Assembly (NCBI RefSeq): GCF_003052605.1
Contig: NZ_QASO01000066.1
Span: forward strand, 1 to 64,000
Direction: 5' to 3'
DNA: 64,000 nt
DNA from: Ectopseudomonas oleovorans
GTDB taxonomy: Bacteria; Pseudomonadota; Gammaproteobacteria; Pseudomonadales; Pseudomonadaceae
Position 1 is the first letter of the stretch, and each line of letters begins with the position of its first letter. Positions 19,368 through 27,935 of the stretch are shown piece after piece. The notes below the pieces were generated by a model that did not search any database, was not told the origin of the DNA, and saw only the letters and a program-made list of their open reading frames with translations. A program made the position numbers and the translations under genes.

Positions 19368-20096
19368 TCAATCGAAGGGATAAGGCTGCTGCCAGCGCGC
19401 GAAGATTGGCCGTAACGTCCCGGCCTTGACCAGCAGCGCCATGCGCTGATCGAACAGCTCGGCCAGGGCGCGCCCTCTGACGTTATCGGCAAAACCGATG
19501 TAAAGCGGCAACCAGGTCAGCTCGACCAACTGATAGCGGCCGCGTCGCGCAACATTCGCCAGCAGCAGCTCGAGTTCCGAATGGGAGTCGATATGGAAAT
19601 CGGCATGCCCCTGATCAAGCATGCCAAGAATATCGCTATGCTGCCGAACTTCCCGGTAATGCCGCACATTCGGCAGATAGCGCTGGTATTCGTAACCGCG
19701 CTTCCAGGCCAGATGCAGCTCACCGAGCGACTCCAGCGTGGGGGCCGGCTTGCCGCGCAGACCGAGTGCACTGACGCGCTCGCCGTCGTAATGCCAGCGC
19801 GGATACAGCACACCTTCATCTATTTCATCGCGGTAGGAACCCACCCAGGCATCGGCACTGCCACGCTGAACCAGACCTACCGCACGGGTGTAAGGCACGC
19901 TCTGCACATGCAAGCGCACCCCGACCGGCTCGAACACCTCACGCAGGATACCCCAGGCCATGCCCGGGCCGTCGGCATTGGTGTGCCCTTCCCAGACTTC
20001 GCTGGCCACCTGAATCTCGTCCGGCGGCTGCAGTTCGGCATGCGCCGTCAGGATTACGCTCATGCCCAGCAGCAATGCCAACAGCCTCGCAGCCAT
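19368..20096 (-). CDS. Periplasmic solute-binding protein (SBP bacterial family 3-like)
   Basis: The start at ATG 20096 gives 242 residues with a clean signal peptide ending TAHAE. The fold pattern is that of small amino-acid-type binding proteins without the usual operon-borne permease: PGMAWGILREVFEPVGVRL, SVPYTRAVGLVQRGSADAWVG, LGMLDQGHADFHIDS and a C-terminal LFDQRMALLVKAGTLRPIFARW segment. In Pseudomonas many such orphan proteins exist and their ligands are unknown. It lies between pgpA and the aspartic-protease gene on the same strand. A transport role is therefore uncertain; a sensing or scavenging role is equally possible. Confidence 0.75.
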   Translation of the reverse strand: MAARLLALLLGMSVILTAHAELQPPDEIQVASEVWEGHTNADGPGMAWGILREVFEPVGVRLHVQSVPYTRAVGLVQRGSADAWVGSYRDEIDEGVLYPRWHYDGERVSALGLRGKPAPTLESLGELHLAWKRGYEYQRYLPNVRHYREVRQHSDILGMLDQGHADFHIDSHSELELLLANVARRGRYQLVELTWLPLYIGFADNVRGRALAELFDQRMALLVKAGTLRPIFARWQQPYPFD

Positions 20097-20110
20097 CTTT
20101 GCTTGCCTCT

Positions 20111-20638
20111 CTAAAAGCCCAACAGCGCTGCATAACGATCCCAACCCCACACCAGCCCCTGCATCGCCAGCCAGGCGAATACCCCGGCGATCACGTCATC
20201 GAGCATGATGCCGACTCCGCCATGCACATGCCGGTCAACCCAGTGGATGGGCCAGGGTTTGACGATGTCGAACAGACGGAACATCAGAAAGCCTAGCAGC
20301 AACCAGACCCAACCTTCAGGTACCAGCCAAAGGGTGATCCACATGCCGACCATTTCGTCCCAGACGATGCCTTCATGGTCGTGCACGCGCAGGTCGTCGG
20401 CGACCTTGCCGCACAGCCAGAAGCCGAACAGCATGGTCACCCCGAGCATCAGCCAATACCCCCAGTCCGGCAGCATCTGCCACAACGGCACGAAGGGCAG
20501 TGCCACCAGCGAGCCCCAGGTGCCTGGCGCCTTGGGCAGAGTGCCGGAGCCGAAACCGAAAGCGATGAAATGCCAGGGGTTGCGCCACACCGAAGGCGGT
20601 ACGTATTCGGCGGGAACCTGGTTGGGGTGATCGGTCAC
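20111..20638 (-). CDS. pgpA: Phosphatidylglycerophosphatase A
   Basis: The 175-residue membrane enzyme dephosphorylates phosphatidylglycerophosphate to phosphatidylglycerol in the inner membrane. Family motifs are GFGSGTLPKAPGTWGSL near residue 28, VWDEMVGMW near residue 92 and VHGGVGIMLDDVIAG near residue 138, with four hydrophobic segments. The start is GTG 20638; the next Met lies far inside the conserved region. It follows thiL by 15 bp, the usual nusB-thiL-pgpA order of Pseudomonas. Confidence 0.94.
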   Translation of the reverse strand: MTDHPNQVPAEYVPPSVWRNPWHFIAFGFGSGTLPKAPGTWGSLVALPFVPLWQMLPDWGYWLMLGVTMLFGFWLCGKVADDLRVHDHEGIVWDEMVGMWITLWLVPEGWVWLLLGFLMFRLFDIVKPWPIHWVDRHVHGGVGIMLDDVIAGVFAWLAMQGLVWGWDRYAALLGF

Positions 20639-20653
20639 ACGTATTCCGTCCTG

Positions 20654-21607
20654 TCAGAAATGTTGGTAGCCGCCGGTTGGCGGATCGATAGGCTGGCCAG
20701 CGGCATCCAGCAACTGTACCCCAGCGCCTGCCTGAACGCGGCCGATAACACACACTTCGGGCCAATCGGCTTGCAGCTGCGCGAGCCGGGCTGGGGGCAG
20801 GGTAAAGGCCAGACGGTAGTCGTCGCCACCACCCAGGGCACAGAGCCGCGCCTGCTCTTCGCCAGCGAACGCAAGCAGCGGCGCAGACAGCGGAACCTGT
20901 TCCAGTTCGATCTGCAGGGCGACCTGTGAAGCCTTGGCGATATGCCCGCAGTCGGCGAGCAGACCATCGGAAATATCCAGGGCAGACGTGGCGAGGCCGC
21001 GCAGCGCCTGGCCCAGGGCCAACTGCGGTTGTGGCGACCAGTAACGAGCCAGCAAAGGCTCGGCGACTTCAGGCGTTGCATCACGCTGGGCCAATACCAG
21101 TGGCAGGGCGCCAGCAGCGTCACCCAGCTCGCCACCCACGCACAGCAGATCACCCACCTGCGCACCGCTGCGCAACAGTGCCTGCCCGGCCGGCACACGG
21201 CCGAACACGGTCAGCGTCAGGCTCAGCGGGCCACGCGTGGTGTCGCCACCGACCAGCGCCAGCGAGCAGTTCTCGGCCATCTGCTGCAGGCCACGCGCGA
21301 ACTCGGCCAGCCAGGTTTCACTGGCGCTCGGCAAGGTCAGCGCGAGGGTAAAGGCCAGCGGCGTAGCGCCCATGGCTGCCAGGTCACTGGCGGAGACGGC
21401 CAGCGCACGCTGACCGAGGAGAAAGGCATCGCAGGATTCGGGGAAGTGCACCCCGGCAACCAAGGTGTCGGTGGAAACCGCCAGCTGTTCACCGGCGGGC
21501 AACGCCAGCAGCGCGCAGTCATCGCCGATACCGCGAACCACGCCGTCACCACCCTGCGCACAGGGGGCAGCGGCGAAATAGCGACGGATCAGCTCGAACT
21601 CACCCAT
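20654..21607 (-). CDS. thiL: Thiamine-monophosphate kinase
   Basis: The 317-residue enzyme phosphorylates thiamine monophosphate to thiamine diphosphate. Start ATG 21607 (MGEFELIRRYFA) is the family N-terminus. Characteristic motifs are IGDDCAL near residue 27, VSTDTLVAGVHF near 45, SVSASDLAAMGATP-like sequence near 73, GGDTTRGP near 122 and DISDGLLADCGHI near 209. It sits in the nusB-thiL-pgpA order with a ~90-bp gap to nusB. Confidence 0.94.
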   Translation of the reverse strand: MGEFELIRRYFAAAPCAQGGDGVVRGIGDDCALLALPAGEQLAVSTDTLVAGVHFPESCDAFLLGQRALAVSASDLAAMGATPLAFTLALTLPSASETWLAEFARGLQQMAENCSLALVGGDTTRGPLSLTLTVFGRVPAGQALLRSGAQVGDLLCVGGELGDAAGALPLVLAQRDATPEVAEPLLARYWSPQPQLALGQALRGLATSALDISDGLLADCGHIAKASQVALQIELEQVPLSAPLLAFAGEEQARLCALGGGDDYRLAFTLPPARLAQLQADWPEVCVIGRVQAGAGVQLLDAAGQPIDPPTGGYQHF

Positions 21608-21697
21608 GAGCCGGCAACGATCTGCCGTGGGCCGGCCCTGCACAGTTCAGGCAGGGCACGGGAGCGCAGGATCGTGAATCGAGCATCCCCGCGGGCC

Positions 21698-22177
21698 TCA
21701 GCGCTTGTTGGCGCTTACTTCAGTAGCGCGCAGCGTCGGCGCTAGCTTGTCGAGGATGCCGTTGACGAACTTGTGCCCGTCAGTGGCACCGAACACCTTG
21801 GCCAGCTCGATACCTTCGTTGATCACCACCTTGTAGGGTACATCGACGCGGTTCTTCAGCTCGTAGGTGGACAGCCGCAGAATGGCCAGTTCGACCGGAT
21901 CGATCTCTTCCAGTGGGCGATCGAGCAGCGGGGCGAAGGCGCCGTCGAGTTCGGTCTTCTGCCGCGGCACACCGTGCAGGATCTCGTGGAAGTAGGCGCC
22001 ATCGACCTTGCTGAAATCGTTGTCGACGCGAAACTGCGCTTCGATCTCGTTCAGCGGCTGCCCGGCGATATGCCAGGAGTACAGGGCCTGCATGGCCAGG
22101 GTACGGGCTTCGCGGCGCGCGAGGATCTTGCCGCTGGGGCCCTTCTTGGCCGGCTGGCCGTTACCGGAGTTGCTCAC
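21698..22177 (-). CDS. nusB: Transcription antitermination factor NusB
   Basis: The 159-residue protein binds boxA RNA with S10 (NusE) in rRNA antitermination. [21 protein letters not shown] near residue 20 and [29 protein letters not shown] in the C-terminal half are typical. It begins at GTG 22177, overlapping the ribH stop by 4 bp, so translation is coupled to riboflavin synthesis genes. The N-terminal 18 residues are a basic, Gly/Lys-rich extension common in Pseudomonas. Confidence 0.95.
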   Translation of the reverse strand: MSNSGNGQPAKKGPSGKILARREARTLAMQALYSWHIAGQPLNEIEAQFRVDNDFSKVDGAYFHEILHGVPRQKTELDGAFAPLLDRPLEEIDPVELAILRLSTYELKNRVDVPYKVVINEGIELAKVFGATDGHKFVNGILDKLAPTLRATEVSANKR

Positions 22178-22650
22178 TTGGCCTCCAACTGCGCCAGCAG
22201 GCTGACCATTTCCAGGGCAGACAGCGCAGCTTCGGCACCCTTGTTACCCGCCTTGGTGCCGGAACGTTCGATGGCTTGTTCGATGGAGTCGACGGTCAGG
22301 ACGCCGAAGGCGACCGGTACGCCGTATTCCATGGAGACCTGGGCCAGGCCCTTGGTGCACTCGCCAGCGACGTATTCGAAGTGCGGAGTGCCGCCACGAA
22401 TGACCGCACCGAGGGCGATGATCGCCGCGTATTCGCCACGCTGGGCGACCTTCTGGGTGACCAGCGGAATCTCGAAGGCACCCGGCGCACGGATGATGGT
22501 GATGTCGCTTTCCTGCACGCCATGGCGCACCAAGGCGTCGATGGCGCCGCTGACCAGGCTCTCGACGACGAAGCTGTTGAAACGGCCTACCACCAGGGCG
22601 TATTTGCCCTGCGGGGCGATGAAGGTACCTTCGATGGTCTTCAGGGTCAT
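22174..22650 (-). CDS. ribH: 6,7-dimethyl-8-ribityllumazine synthase
   Basis: The 158-residue enzyme makes lumazine from the DHBP produced by RibB and the pyrimidine from RibD, the penultimate step of riboflavin synthesis. Motifs are [31 protein letters not shown] and [19 protein letters not shown] with the catalytic His near residue 88. Start ATG 22650 ([10 protein letters not shown]) is preferred over an upstream in-frame codon because it fits the family. It overlaps nusB by 4 bp and is separated from ribBA by 213 bp that contain a CCCTCTCCC-type repeat. Confidence 0.95.
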   Translation of the reverse strand: MTLKTIEGTFIAPQGKYALVVGRFNSFVVESLVSGAIDALVRHGVQESDITIIRAPGAFEIPLVTQKVAQRGEYAAIIALGAVIRGGTPHFEYVAGECTKGLAQVSMEYGVPVAFGVLTVDSIEQAIERSGTKAGNKGAEAALSALEMVSLLAQLEAK

Positions 22651-22674
22651 GACGGGTCTCACATGGGTTAAAGA

Positions 22675-22695
22675 GCCGGGGCGTCGTGCGCCCCG
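22675..22695 (-). other. GC-rich hairpin upstream of ribH
   Basis: GGGGCG-TCGTG-CGCCCC forms a strong stem-loop just before ribH on the minus strand. It is followed on that strand by only a short T run (CTCTTTAA), so it could be a weak terminator or an RNA-processing/stability element between ribBA and ribH. Confidence 0.4.
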
Positions 22696-22730
22696 AAAAT
22701 AAAATTCGTGCTCCCGGGGGAGCGGGCTTT

Positions 22731-22835
22731 GCTCCCCTCTCCCACTTGTGGGAGAGGGGCCGGGGGAGAGGGTTCGGCGTTGGCCACAATTCCCTCTCCC
22801 ACCCTTCGGGCACCCTCTCCCGGAGGGAGAGGGTC
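22731..22835. repeat. CCCTCTCCC-type palindromic repeat
   Basis: The ribBA-ribH gap holds a C-rich array of short complementary blocks: CCCCTCTCCCACTTGTGGGA with its complement up to 22759, then CCCTCTCCC...GGGAGAGGG near 22792-22833. Related sequence forms the interior of the 178-bp element at 47235-47412. Repeats of this flavour are scattered in many proteobacterial genomes. The region would form two adjacent RNA hairpins inside a rib transcript. Confidence 0.7.
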
Positions 22836-22863
22836 ATCAGATGCGGCTCTGTCGAGCCGCTTC

Positions 22864-23943
22864 TTATTTAGAAGGCAGGTATTCTACAACCTCGAGGTCG
22901 AAGCCGGATATCGCGTTGAACTTCATCGGCGAGCTCATCAGGCGCATCTTGCGTACGCCGAGGTCGCGCAGAATCTGCGAGCCGGCGCCCACGGTGCTGT
23001 AAGTCGCAGGGTTGGCCGGTTGCTGGCGGCTGATCAGCGCCAGCAGCTCCGGCCCGGTCAGCGGGTTGCCCAGCAGCAGCACCACGCCGCTACCAGCCTT
23101 GGCCACTTCGGCCATGGCCGCACGCATGCTCCAGCGCCCCGGCTGGTTGACCAGGAACAGGTCGCGCAGCGGGTCCATGTTGTGCACGCGCACCAGGGTC
23201 GGCTCTTCGGCGCAGATGGTGCCCAGGGTCAGCGCCATGTGTGCGGTGTCCTCGACGCCGTCCCGGTAGGTCACCAGATTGAACTGACCCAGCTCAGTGT
23301 CCAGCGGCTGCTCGCTAATGCGCTCGACGGTACGCTCGTGGATCAGGCGGTAGTGGATCAGGTCGGCGATGGTGCCGATCTTCAGGCCGTGCTCTTCGGC
23401 GAACTTCTCCAGCTCCGGGCGACGGGCCATGGTGCCGTCGTCGTTCATGATCTCGCAGATCACCCCGCTCGGTTCGAAACCGCCCATACGCGCCAGGTCG
23501 CAGGCCGCTTCGGTGTGGCCGGCACGGGCCAGCACGCCGCCGGGCTGGGCCATCAGCGGGAAGATGTGGCCGGGGCTGACGATATCCTCGGCCACCGCAT
23601 TGCGCGCCACGGCAGCCTGTACGGTGCGTGCGCGGTCGGCAGCGGAGATGCCGGTGGTCACGCCTTCGGCCGCCTCGATGGAGACGGTGAACTTGGTGCC
23701 AAAGCCGGAACCGTTGCGCGGCGCCATCAGCGGCAGCTTGAGCAGCTCGCAACGCTCGCGGGTCATCGGCATGCAGATCAGGCCACGGGCGAAACGGGCC
23801 ATGAAGTTGATGTGCTCGGCGGTGACGCATTCGGAGGCGATGATAATGTCGCCTTCGTTCTCGCGATCCTCGTCATCCATAAGGATGACCATCTTGCCGG
23901 CGCGGATGTCTTCGATCAGTTCTTCAGCGGTATTGAGCGCCAT
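22864..23943 (-). CDS. ribB: 3,4-dihydroxy-2-butanone 4-phosphate synthase, fused to degenerate GTP cyclohydrolase II
   Basis: Residues ~1-205 are a complete DHBP synthase domain (MDDEDRENEGDIIIASE near residue 21; TKFTVSIEAAEGVTTGISAADRA near 86; GHTEAACDLARMGG near 148). It converts ribulose 5-phosphate to the four-carbon riboflavin precursor. Residues ~206-359 align with GTP cyclohydrolase II, but the zinc-binding Cys cluster is replaced by HNMDPLRDLFLVNQPG, so cyclohydrolase activity is not expected. The separate intact ribA in this window supports that. The gene follows ribE by 12 bp under the FMN riboswitch. Confidence 0.93.
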   Translation of the reverse strand: MALNTAEELIEDIRAGKMVILMDDEDRENEGDIIIASECVTAEHINFMARFARGLICMPMTRERCELLKLPLMAPRNGSGFGTKFTVSIEAAEGVTTGISAADRARTVQAAVARNAVAEDIVSPGHIFPLMAQPGGVLARAGHTEAACDLARMGGFEPSGVICEIMNDDGTMARRPELEKFAEEHGLKIGTIADLIHYRLIHERTVERISEQPLDTELGQFNLVTYRDGVEDTAHMALTLGTICAEEPTLVRVHNMDPLRDLFLVNQPGRWSMRAAMAEVAKAGSGVVLLLGNPLTGPELLALISRQQPANPATYSTVGAGSQILRDLGVRKMRLMSSPMKFNAISGFDLEVVEYLPSK

Positions 23944-23955
23944 CGGGGCGTCTCC

Positions 23956-24618
23956 TCAATTCTTCAGGTAGCCGTGTTCGGCGAGAAAGCTTTCGGTCAG
24001 GCCTGAGGCCTTGGGTTCTGCGGCCTTGTCACCGAGCAGCAGGCGCTCAAGGTAACGTGCCAGCAGGTCGACCTCGAGGTTGACCTTACGCCCGGCCTGG
24101 TAGTCGACCATGATGGTCTCGGCCAGGGTATGCGGCACGATGGTCAGCTCGAATTCGGCGCCATCGACCGCGTTGACGGTCAGGCTGGTGCCGTCGACGG
24201 TGATCGAACCCTTATGCGCGATGTACTTGGCCAGCTCACGCGGCGCGCGCACCTTGAACTGCACGGCGCGGGCGTTATCGGCACGCGAGACGATCTCGCC
24301 GACGCCGTCGACGTGACCGCTGACCAGATGGCCGCCGAGGCGACTGGTGGGCGTCAGGGCCTTTTCCAGATTGACGGCGCTGCCGGGTTTGAGGTCGACG
24401 AAGGCGGTACGCGCCAGCGTCTCGCGACTGACATCGGCCCAGAAGCCGTCGCCTGGCAGTTCCACGGCGGTCAGGCAGATGCCGTTGACGGCGATACTGT
24501 CGCCGAGCTTGACGTCGCCCAGGTCGAGTTTTCCGGTGGCCACGTAAACGCGCACGTCGCCACCTTTCGGCGTCATGGCGCGGATACTGCCGATGGCTTC
24601 GATTATGCCGGTGAACAT
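23956..24618 (-). CDS. ribE: Riboflavin synthase alpha subunit
   Basis: The 220-residue enzyme dismutates two lumazine molecules to riboflavin. Two lumazine-binding repeats are visible, the first from MFTGIIEAIGSI and the second starting near residue 98 (GGHLVSGHVDGVGEI), with LTVNAVDG and NLEVDLLARYLERL in the second half. It is the first gene after the FMN riboswitch and begins ~130 bp downstream of the aptamer on the minus strand. The same product is called RibC in some Pseudomonas annotations. Confidence 0.95.
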   Translation of the reverse strand: MFTGIIEAIGSIRAMTPKGGDVRVYVATGKLDLGDVKLGDSIAVNGICLTAVELPGDGFWADVSRETLARTAFVDLKPGSAVNLEKALTPTSRLGGHLVSGHVDGVGEIVSRADNARAVQFKVRAPRELAKYIAHKGSITVDGTSLTVNAVDGAEFELTIVPHTLAETIMVDYQAGRKVNLEVDLLARYLERLLLGDKAAEPKASGLTESFLAEHGYLKN

Positions 24619-24744
24619 GCGCCCTCCGGTTTCACGTTGAAGGTATTGCTGAACAGCATGGACGAACTCCTGTTTTGGTCAAAAACAGGGCAATGCCGAT
24701 CGATAGGGATTTCGCGGACACGCACGAGGCGCCCGTGGAGGGAA

Positions 24745-24897
24745 TCCCGCTCTCTCTTTATCCGGACTATACCGTCGGCCCCGGAATCACACCGGGTCTG
24801 CTGGACCTCGCCTGGCAGGTGCCGTGGCGAGCGCTCGCGGGCTAGGTTCTACGAACCATTACCGCCGGTGGGGAATTTCGCCCCGCCCTGAGAACGT
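24745..24897 (-). ncRNA. FMN riboswitch (RFN element)
   Basis: On the minus strand the conserved RFN blocks are in order: GTTCTCAGGGCGGGGCGAAATT with CCCCACCGGCGGTAAT, then the AGCCCGCGAGCGC block, GGTCAGCAGACCCGGTGTGATTCCGG, GGCCGACGGTATAGTCCGGAT and AAAGAGAGAG. It lies between ribD and ribE and should respond to FMN by repressing ribE-ribBA-ribH and genes beyond. An 8-bp-class GC stem in the aptamer's variable arm is well paired. Confidence 0.93.
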
Positions 24898-24957
24898 TGC
24901 GGCCATATGAATGGCCGCGTGGCGTTTTACCATATTTATCGCTGTGGCGCATGGCTT

Positions 24958-25062
24958 GTAGGGTGCGCTGCGCGCAGCAGGGTCAACCGCCGATCGGCCA
25001 GGCCCGCTCGAGTGGTTGCCACCAGACAAGGGGGACTCAGAGAGAACTGCGACGCACCCTAC
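24958..25062. repeat. GTAGGGTGCG inverted repeat overlapping ribD 3' end
   Basis: The ends GTAGGGTGCG (24958-24967) and CGCACCCTAC (25053-25062) are exact reverse complements. An inner GCTGCGCGCAGC palindrome lies near the first arm. The ribD stop codon (25059-25061) lies inside the second arm, so the repeat supplies the end of that coding sequence. It probably belongs to the GTAG-headed REP-like class seen elsewhere here. Confidence 0.65.
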
Positions 25063-26174
25063 CTGGCCTTGGGCACCGCGGTGATCTGCCAGTCGTCGCC
25101 CACGGCGCGGATATCGACAATCTGCAACTCCGGCGCCTCGGCCATACGGTTGAGCGGCAGCTCGAACAACGGCCGAGCACTGGAACCCAGCAGCTTGGGC
25201 GCAACGAAGATGCGGTACTCGTCCACCAACCCGGCGCGGGCGAAGGCGCCGGCCAGACGCGGCCCGGCCTCTACCAGCACCTCGTTGACGCCACGGCCGG
25301 CCAGCTCCAGCAGCAACTTGCGCAAATCGACGTGACCATTGCTGCCCGGTACGGCAAGCAGTTCGTGGCCGTCGGCCAGATAGCGGTCGCGCGCGGCAGC
25401 GGCCGCACAGGTGGCCACCAGAGCCGGGCCGACTTGGAAGAAGGATTTGCTCAGCGGTACCCGCAGCCGGCCATCAACCAGCACCCGCAGCGGCGGCCGC
25501 GAGGCGGCCATGAAGGTGGCTTCGACACCCAATCCCAGCTCGTCAGGACGCACGGTCAGCCGGGCGTCGTCGGCCAGCACGGTGTCGGCGCCGCTGAGCA
25601 CCACGCTGGACTGCGCACGCAAACGCTGCACCTCGGCACGCGCCGCCGGGCCGGTGATCCACTGGCTTTCGCCACTGGCCATGGCCGTGCGGCCATCGAG
25701 ACTCATCGCCGATTTGACCCGCACCAACGGCAGCCCGCTCTCCATGCGCTTGATGAAACCGGCATTGAGCGCTCGCGCCTCGGCCTCCAGCACGCCGGAC
25801 AGCACTTCGATACCGGCACTGGCCAGGCGTAACAAACCTCGACCCGCGACCTGCGGGTTGGGGTCCTGCATCGCCGCAACCACGCGACCGACACCGGCGG
25901 CGACCAGCGCATCGGCGCAGGGCGGCGTACGCCCGTGGTGGCTACAGGGTTCCAGAGTCACGTAGGCGGTGGCACCGCGTGCCCGTTCTCCCGCCTGACG
26001 CAGGGCGTGCACCTCGGCGTGCGGTTCGCCGGCACGAGCATGCCAGCCCTCGCCGACGATCTCGCCGTCACGCACGATGACGCAGCCGACACGCGGATTG
26101 GGATGGGTGGAGTAGAGGCCTTTACGCGCCAGCCGCAGGGCGCGCGCCATGAACAAGTGGTCGCGCTCGCTCAT
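25059..26174 (-). CDS. ribD: Bifunctional riboflavin deaminase/reductase
   Basis: The 371-residue enzyme carries the pyrimidine deaminase domain at the N-terminus, with zinc ligands in EPHAEVHAL near residue 49 and [13 protein letters not shown] near 74, and the reductase domain from about residue 148 ([46 protein letters not shown]). It catalyses two sequential steps after GTP cyclohydrolase II. It overlaps nrdR by 4 bp. Its last codons fall within an inverted repeat. The FMN riboswitch lies downstream of it, so it is not obviously FMN-controlled through that element. Confidence 0.95.
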   Translation of the reverse strand: MSERDHLFMARALRLARKGLYSTHPNPRVGCVIVRDGEIVGEGWHARAGEPHAEVHALRQAGERARGATAYVTLEPCSHHGRTPPCADALVAAGVGRVVAAMQDPNPQVAGRGLLRLASAGIEVLSGVLEAEARALNAGFIKRMESGLPLVRVKSAMSLDGRTAMASGESQWITGPAARAEVQRLRAQSSVVLSGADTVLADDARLTVRPDELGLGVEATFMAASRPPLRVLVDGRLRVPLSKSFFQVGPALVATCAAAAARDRYLADGHELLAVPGSNGHVDLRKLLLELAGRGVNEVLVEAGPRLAGAFARAGLVDEYRIFVAPKLLGSSARPLFELPLNRMAEAPELQIVDIRAVGDDWQITAVPKAR

Positions 26175-26638
26175 CGGCTTTTCGACGGCTCGCGGGCCAG
26201 GCGCTCGATCTCTTCGCGGAACTCGTTGAGGTCCTGGAAGCGTCGGTACACCGAGGCGAAACGGATGTAGGCCACCTCGTCGAGCTTGCTCAGTTCGGTC
26301 ATCACCAACTCACCGAGCACCAGCGATTTCACCTCGCGTTCGCCGGTGGCACGCAGTTGCTGCTTGATGCGGGCGATGGCCTCTTCCAGGCGCTCGACGC
26401 TTACCGGGCGTTTTTCCAGCGCACGCTGCATGCCGGCGCGCAGCTTCTCTTCATCGAAAGGCTGACGGCTGCCGTCCTGCTTGATCAGGCGCGGCATCAC
26501 CAGTTCGGCGGTTTCGAAGGTGGTGAAACGTTCGCCGCAGGCCACGCATTCGCGGCGGCGGCGCACCTGATCGCCCTCGGCGACCAGACGGGAATCGATG
26601 ACTTTGGTGTCGTTGGCGGCGCAGAAGGGACAATGCAT
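26171..26638 (-). CDS. nrdR: Transcriptional repressor NrdR
   Basis: The 155-residue regulator senses (d)ATP and represses ribonucleotide reductase genes. The zinc ribbon is MHCPFC...CVACGERF with four Cys in the first ~35 residues, followed by an ATP-cone domain ([21 protein letters not shown] sequence near residue 52). Start ATG 26638 was chosen because MHCPFC is the invariant N-terminus. It is co-transcribed with ribD (4-bp overlap) and divergent from the YbaY-like lipoprotein gene. Confidence 0.95.
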   Translation of the reverse strand: MHCPFCAANDTKVIDSRLVAEGDQVRRRRECVACGERFTTFETAELVMPRLIKQDGSRQPFDEEKLRAGMQRALEKRPVSVERLEEAIARIKQQLRATGEREVKSLVLGELVMTELSKLDEVAYIRFASVYRRFQDLNEFREEIERLAREPSKSR

Positions 26639-26783
26639 GGCAGGCGCTGACTGATTGGCGGCAAAGGCATCATGGTAGCGCATAGCACGCCGTTGAAAAA
26701 TGTAAGGAGCCTTGAGAAGGCCTGCTTGGCAGGCACAAGACAAATTAAGCTATGGGCAAGCACCTCCAAGAGCAGTACATGCC

Positions 26784-27224
26784 ATGAACCGATACCTGCC
26801 CCTTCTGCCACTGGCCCTGAGCAGCCTGCTTGTCGCCTGCGCCGGCGAGCCAACCACCACCGTGCCGCCCCCCATGCCGGCACCTGCACCGGCAGAACCC
26901 AACACTGCGCCGATCCAGGGCCCTGGCCTGCGTGGCGAGTTGCTTGGCGTCGCGGCAGGCGCCGATGTCGACCTGGCACTGTTGGGCGTGGATATGCGCG
27001 GCAGGCCGCGCGCGCTGCTCGGCCAGGTTCATCTGCGTGGCAACGGCGAAGCGCTGCCGTTTCATCTGCCGCTGAACATGCAGCAGGTGCCGCAGGATCT
27101 GCGCCTGGAACTGCGTGGCCGGGTCAGTCACTCCGGGCGCCTGGTGCAACGCTTGCCGGCACGCACCATCGTCGAGCTGCGCGATCAGGACCTTGGCGCC
27201 CTGCAACTGGTGCCGGCGCCATGA
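26784..27224 (+). CDS. YbaY-like lipoprotein
   Basis: The 146-residue product begins at ATG 26784 with a signal ending SSLLVAC, a lipobox, followed by a Pro-rich linker ([13 protein letters not shown]). Residues ~50-146 form a beta-rich domain ([33 protein letters not shown]) resembling the YbaY/COG3126 lipoprotein family. The function is not established. Its stop overlaps the methyltransferase start (ATGA), so both are probably translated together. The homologous position downstream of nrdR is conserved in Pseudomonas. Confidence 0.7.
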   Translation: MNRYLPLLPLALSSLLVACAGEPTTTVPPPMPAPAPAEPNTAPIQGPGLRGELLGVAAGADVDLALLGVDMRGRPRALLGQVHLRGNGEALPFHLPLNMQQVPQDLRLELRGRVSHSGRLVQRLPARTIVELRDQDLGALQLVPAP

Positions 27225-27880
27225 GGCCACCCGAAGCGCTGCAGCAGGCACTGAGCGAACTGCTCGGCGATGCCCGCCTGGTGGCCGAAACGCTGCCGGG
27301 TACCGATATCGCCCTGTGGCTGATCGACGCCAGCAATATGGATCGCGCGTTCAACCCCGAGGAAACCCGGCGCATCCTCGAAGAGCCGCCCTACTGGTGC
27401 TTCTGCTGGGCCAGCGGCCTGGTGCTCGCCCGCTGGCTGGCCGAACGCCCCGAGTGGGTACGCGGCAAACGCGTGCTGGATTTCGGCGCAGGCTCCGGCG
27501 TGGCTGCCATCGCCGCAGCCAAGGCGGGTGCCGCCGACGTGGTGGCCTGCGACCTCGACCCCGTGGCGCTGGCCGCCAGCCGCGCCAATGCCGAGCTCAA
27601 CGGCGTGACGCTGAACTACTCGGAAGATTTCTTCGCCGAAGCCGACCGCTACGACCTGATTCTGGTCGCCGACGTGCTTTACGATCGCGCCAACCTGCCG
27701 CTGCTCGATCATTTTCTCAGCCGCGGCCGTCAGGCGCTGGTGGCCGATTCGCGGGTCAAGGATTTCCAACATCCGCTCTACCAGCGCCTGGCGTTGCTGG
27801 ATGGCTGCACCTGGCCGGACCTGGCCGAACCGGCGGAATTCCGCGAAGTCAGCCTGTATCACGCCGCGCGCCCCTTGTAA
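27221..27880 (+). CDS. Class I SAM-dependent methyltransferase (ETFB/PrmA-type)
   Basis: The 219-residue protein starts at ATG 27221. Motif [21 protein letters not shown] lies near residue 86 and [19 protein letters not shown] near 110, followed by [11 protein letters not shown] near 147. [17 protein letters not shown] near residue 51 is typical of the family that methylates lysines of electron-transfer flavoprotein or ribosomal protein L11. The exact protein substrate cannot be told from sequence. It overlaps the upstream lipoprotein gene by 4 bp and precedes the thioredoxin-like gene. Confidence 0.82.
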   Translation: MRPPEALQQALSELLGDARLVAETLPGTDIALWLIDASNMDRAFNPEETRRILEEPPYWCFCWASGLVLARWLAERPEWVRGKRVLDFGAGSGVAAIAAAKAGAADVVACDLDPVALAASRANAELNGVTLNYSEDFFAEADRYDLILVADVLYDRANLPLLDHFLSRGRQALVADSRVKDFQHPLYQRLALLDGCTWPDLAEPAEFREVSLYHAARPL

Positions 27881-27935
27881 CCGCGCCACGCTGCCCGCAT
27901 TAATAGGCTATTGCCCTGCTTTTTCGAGACCGACC

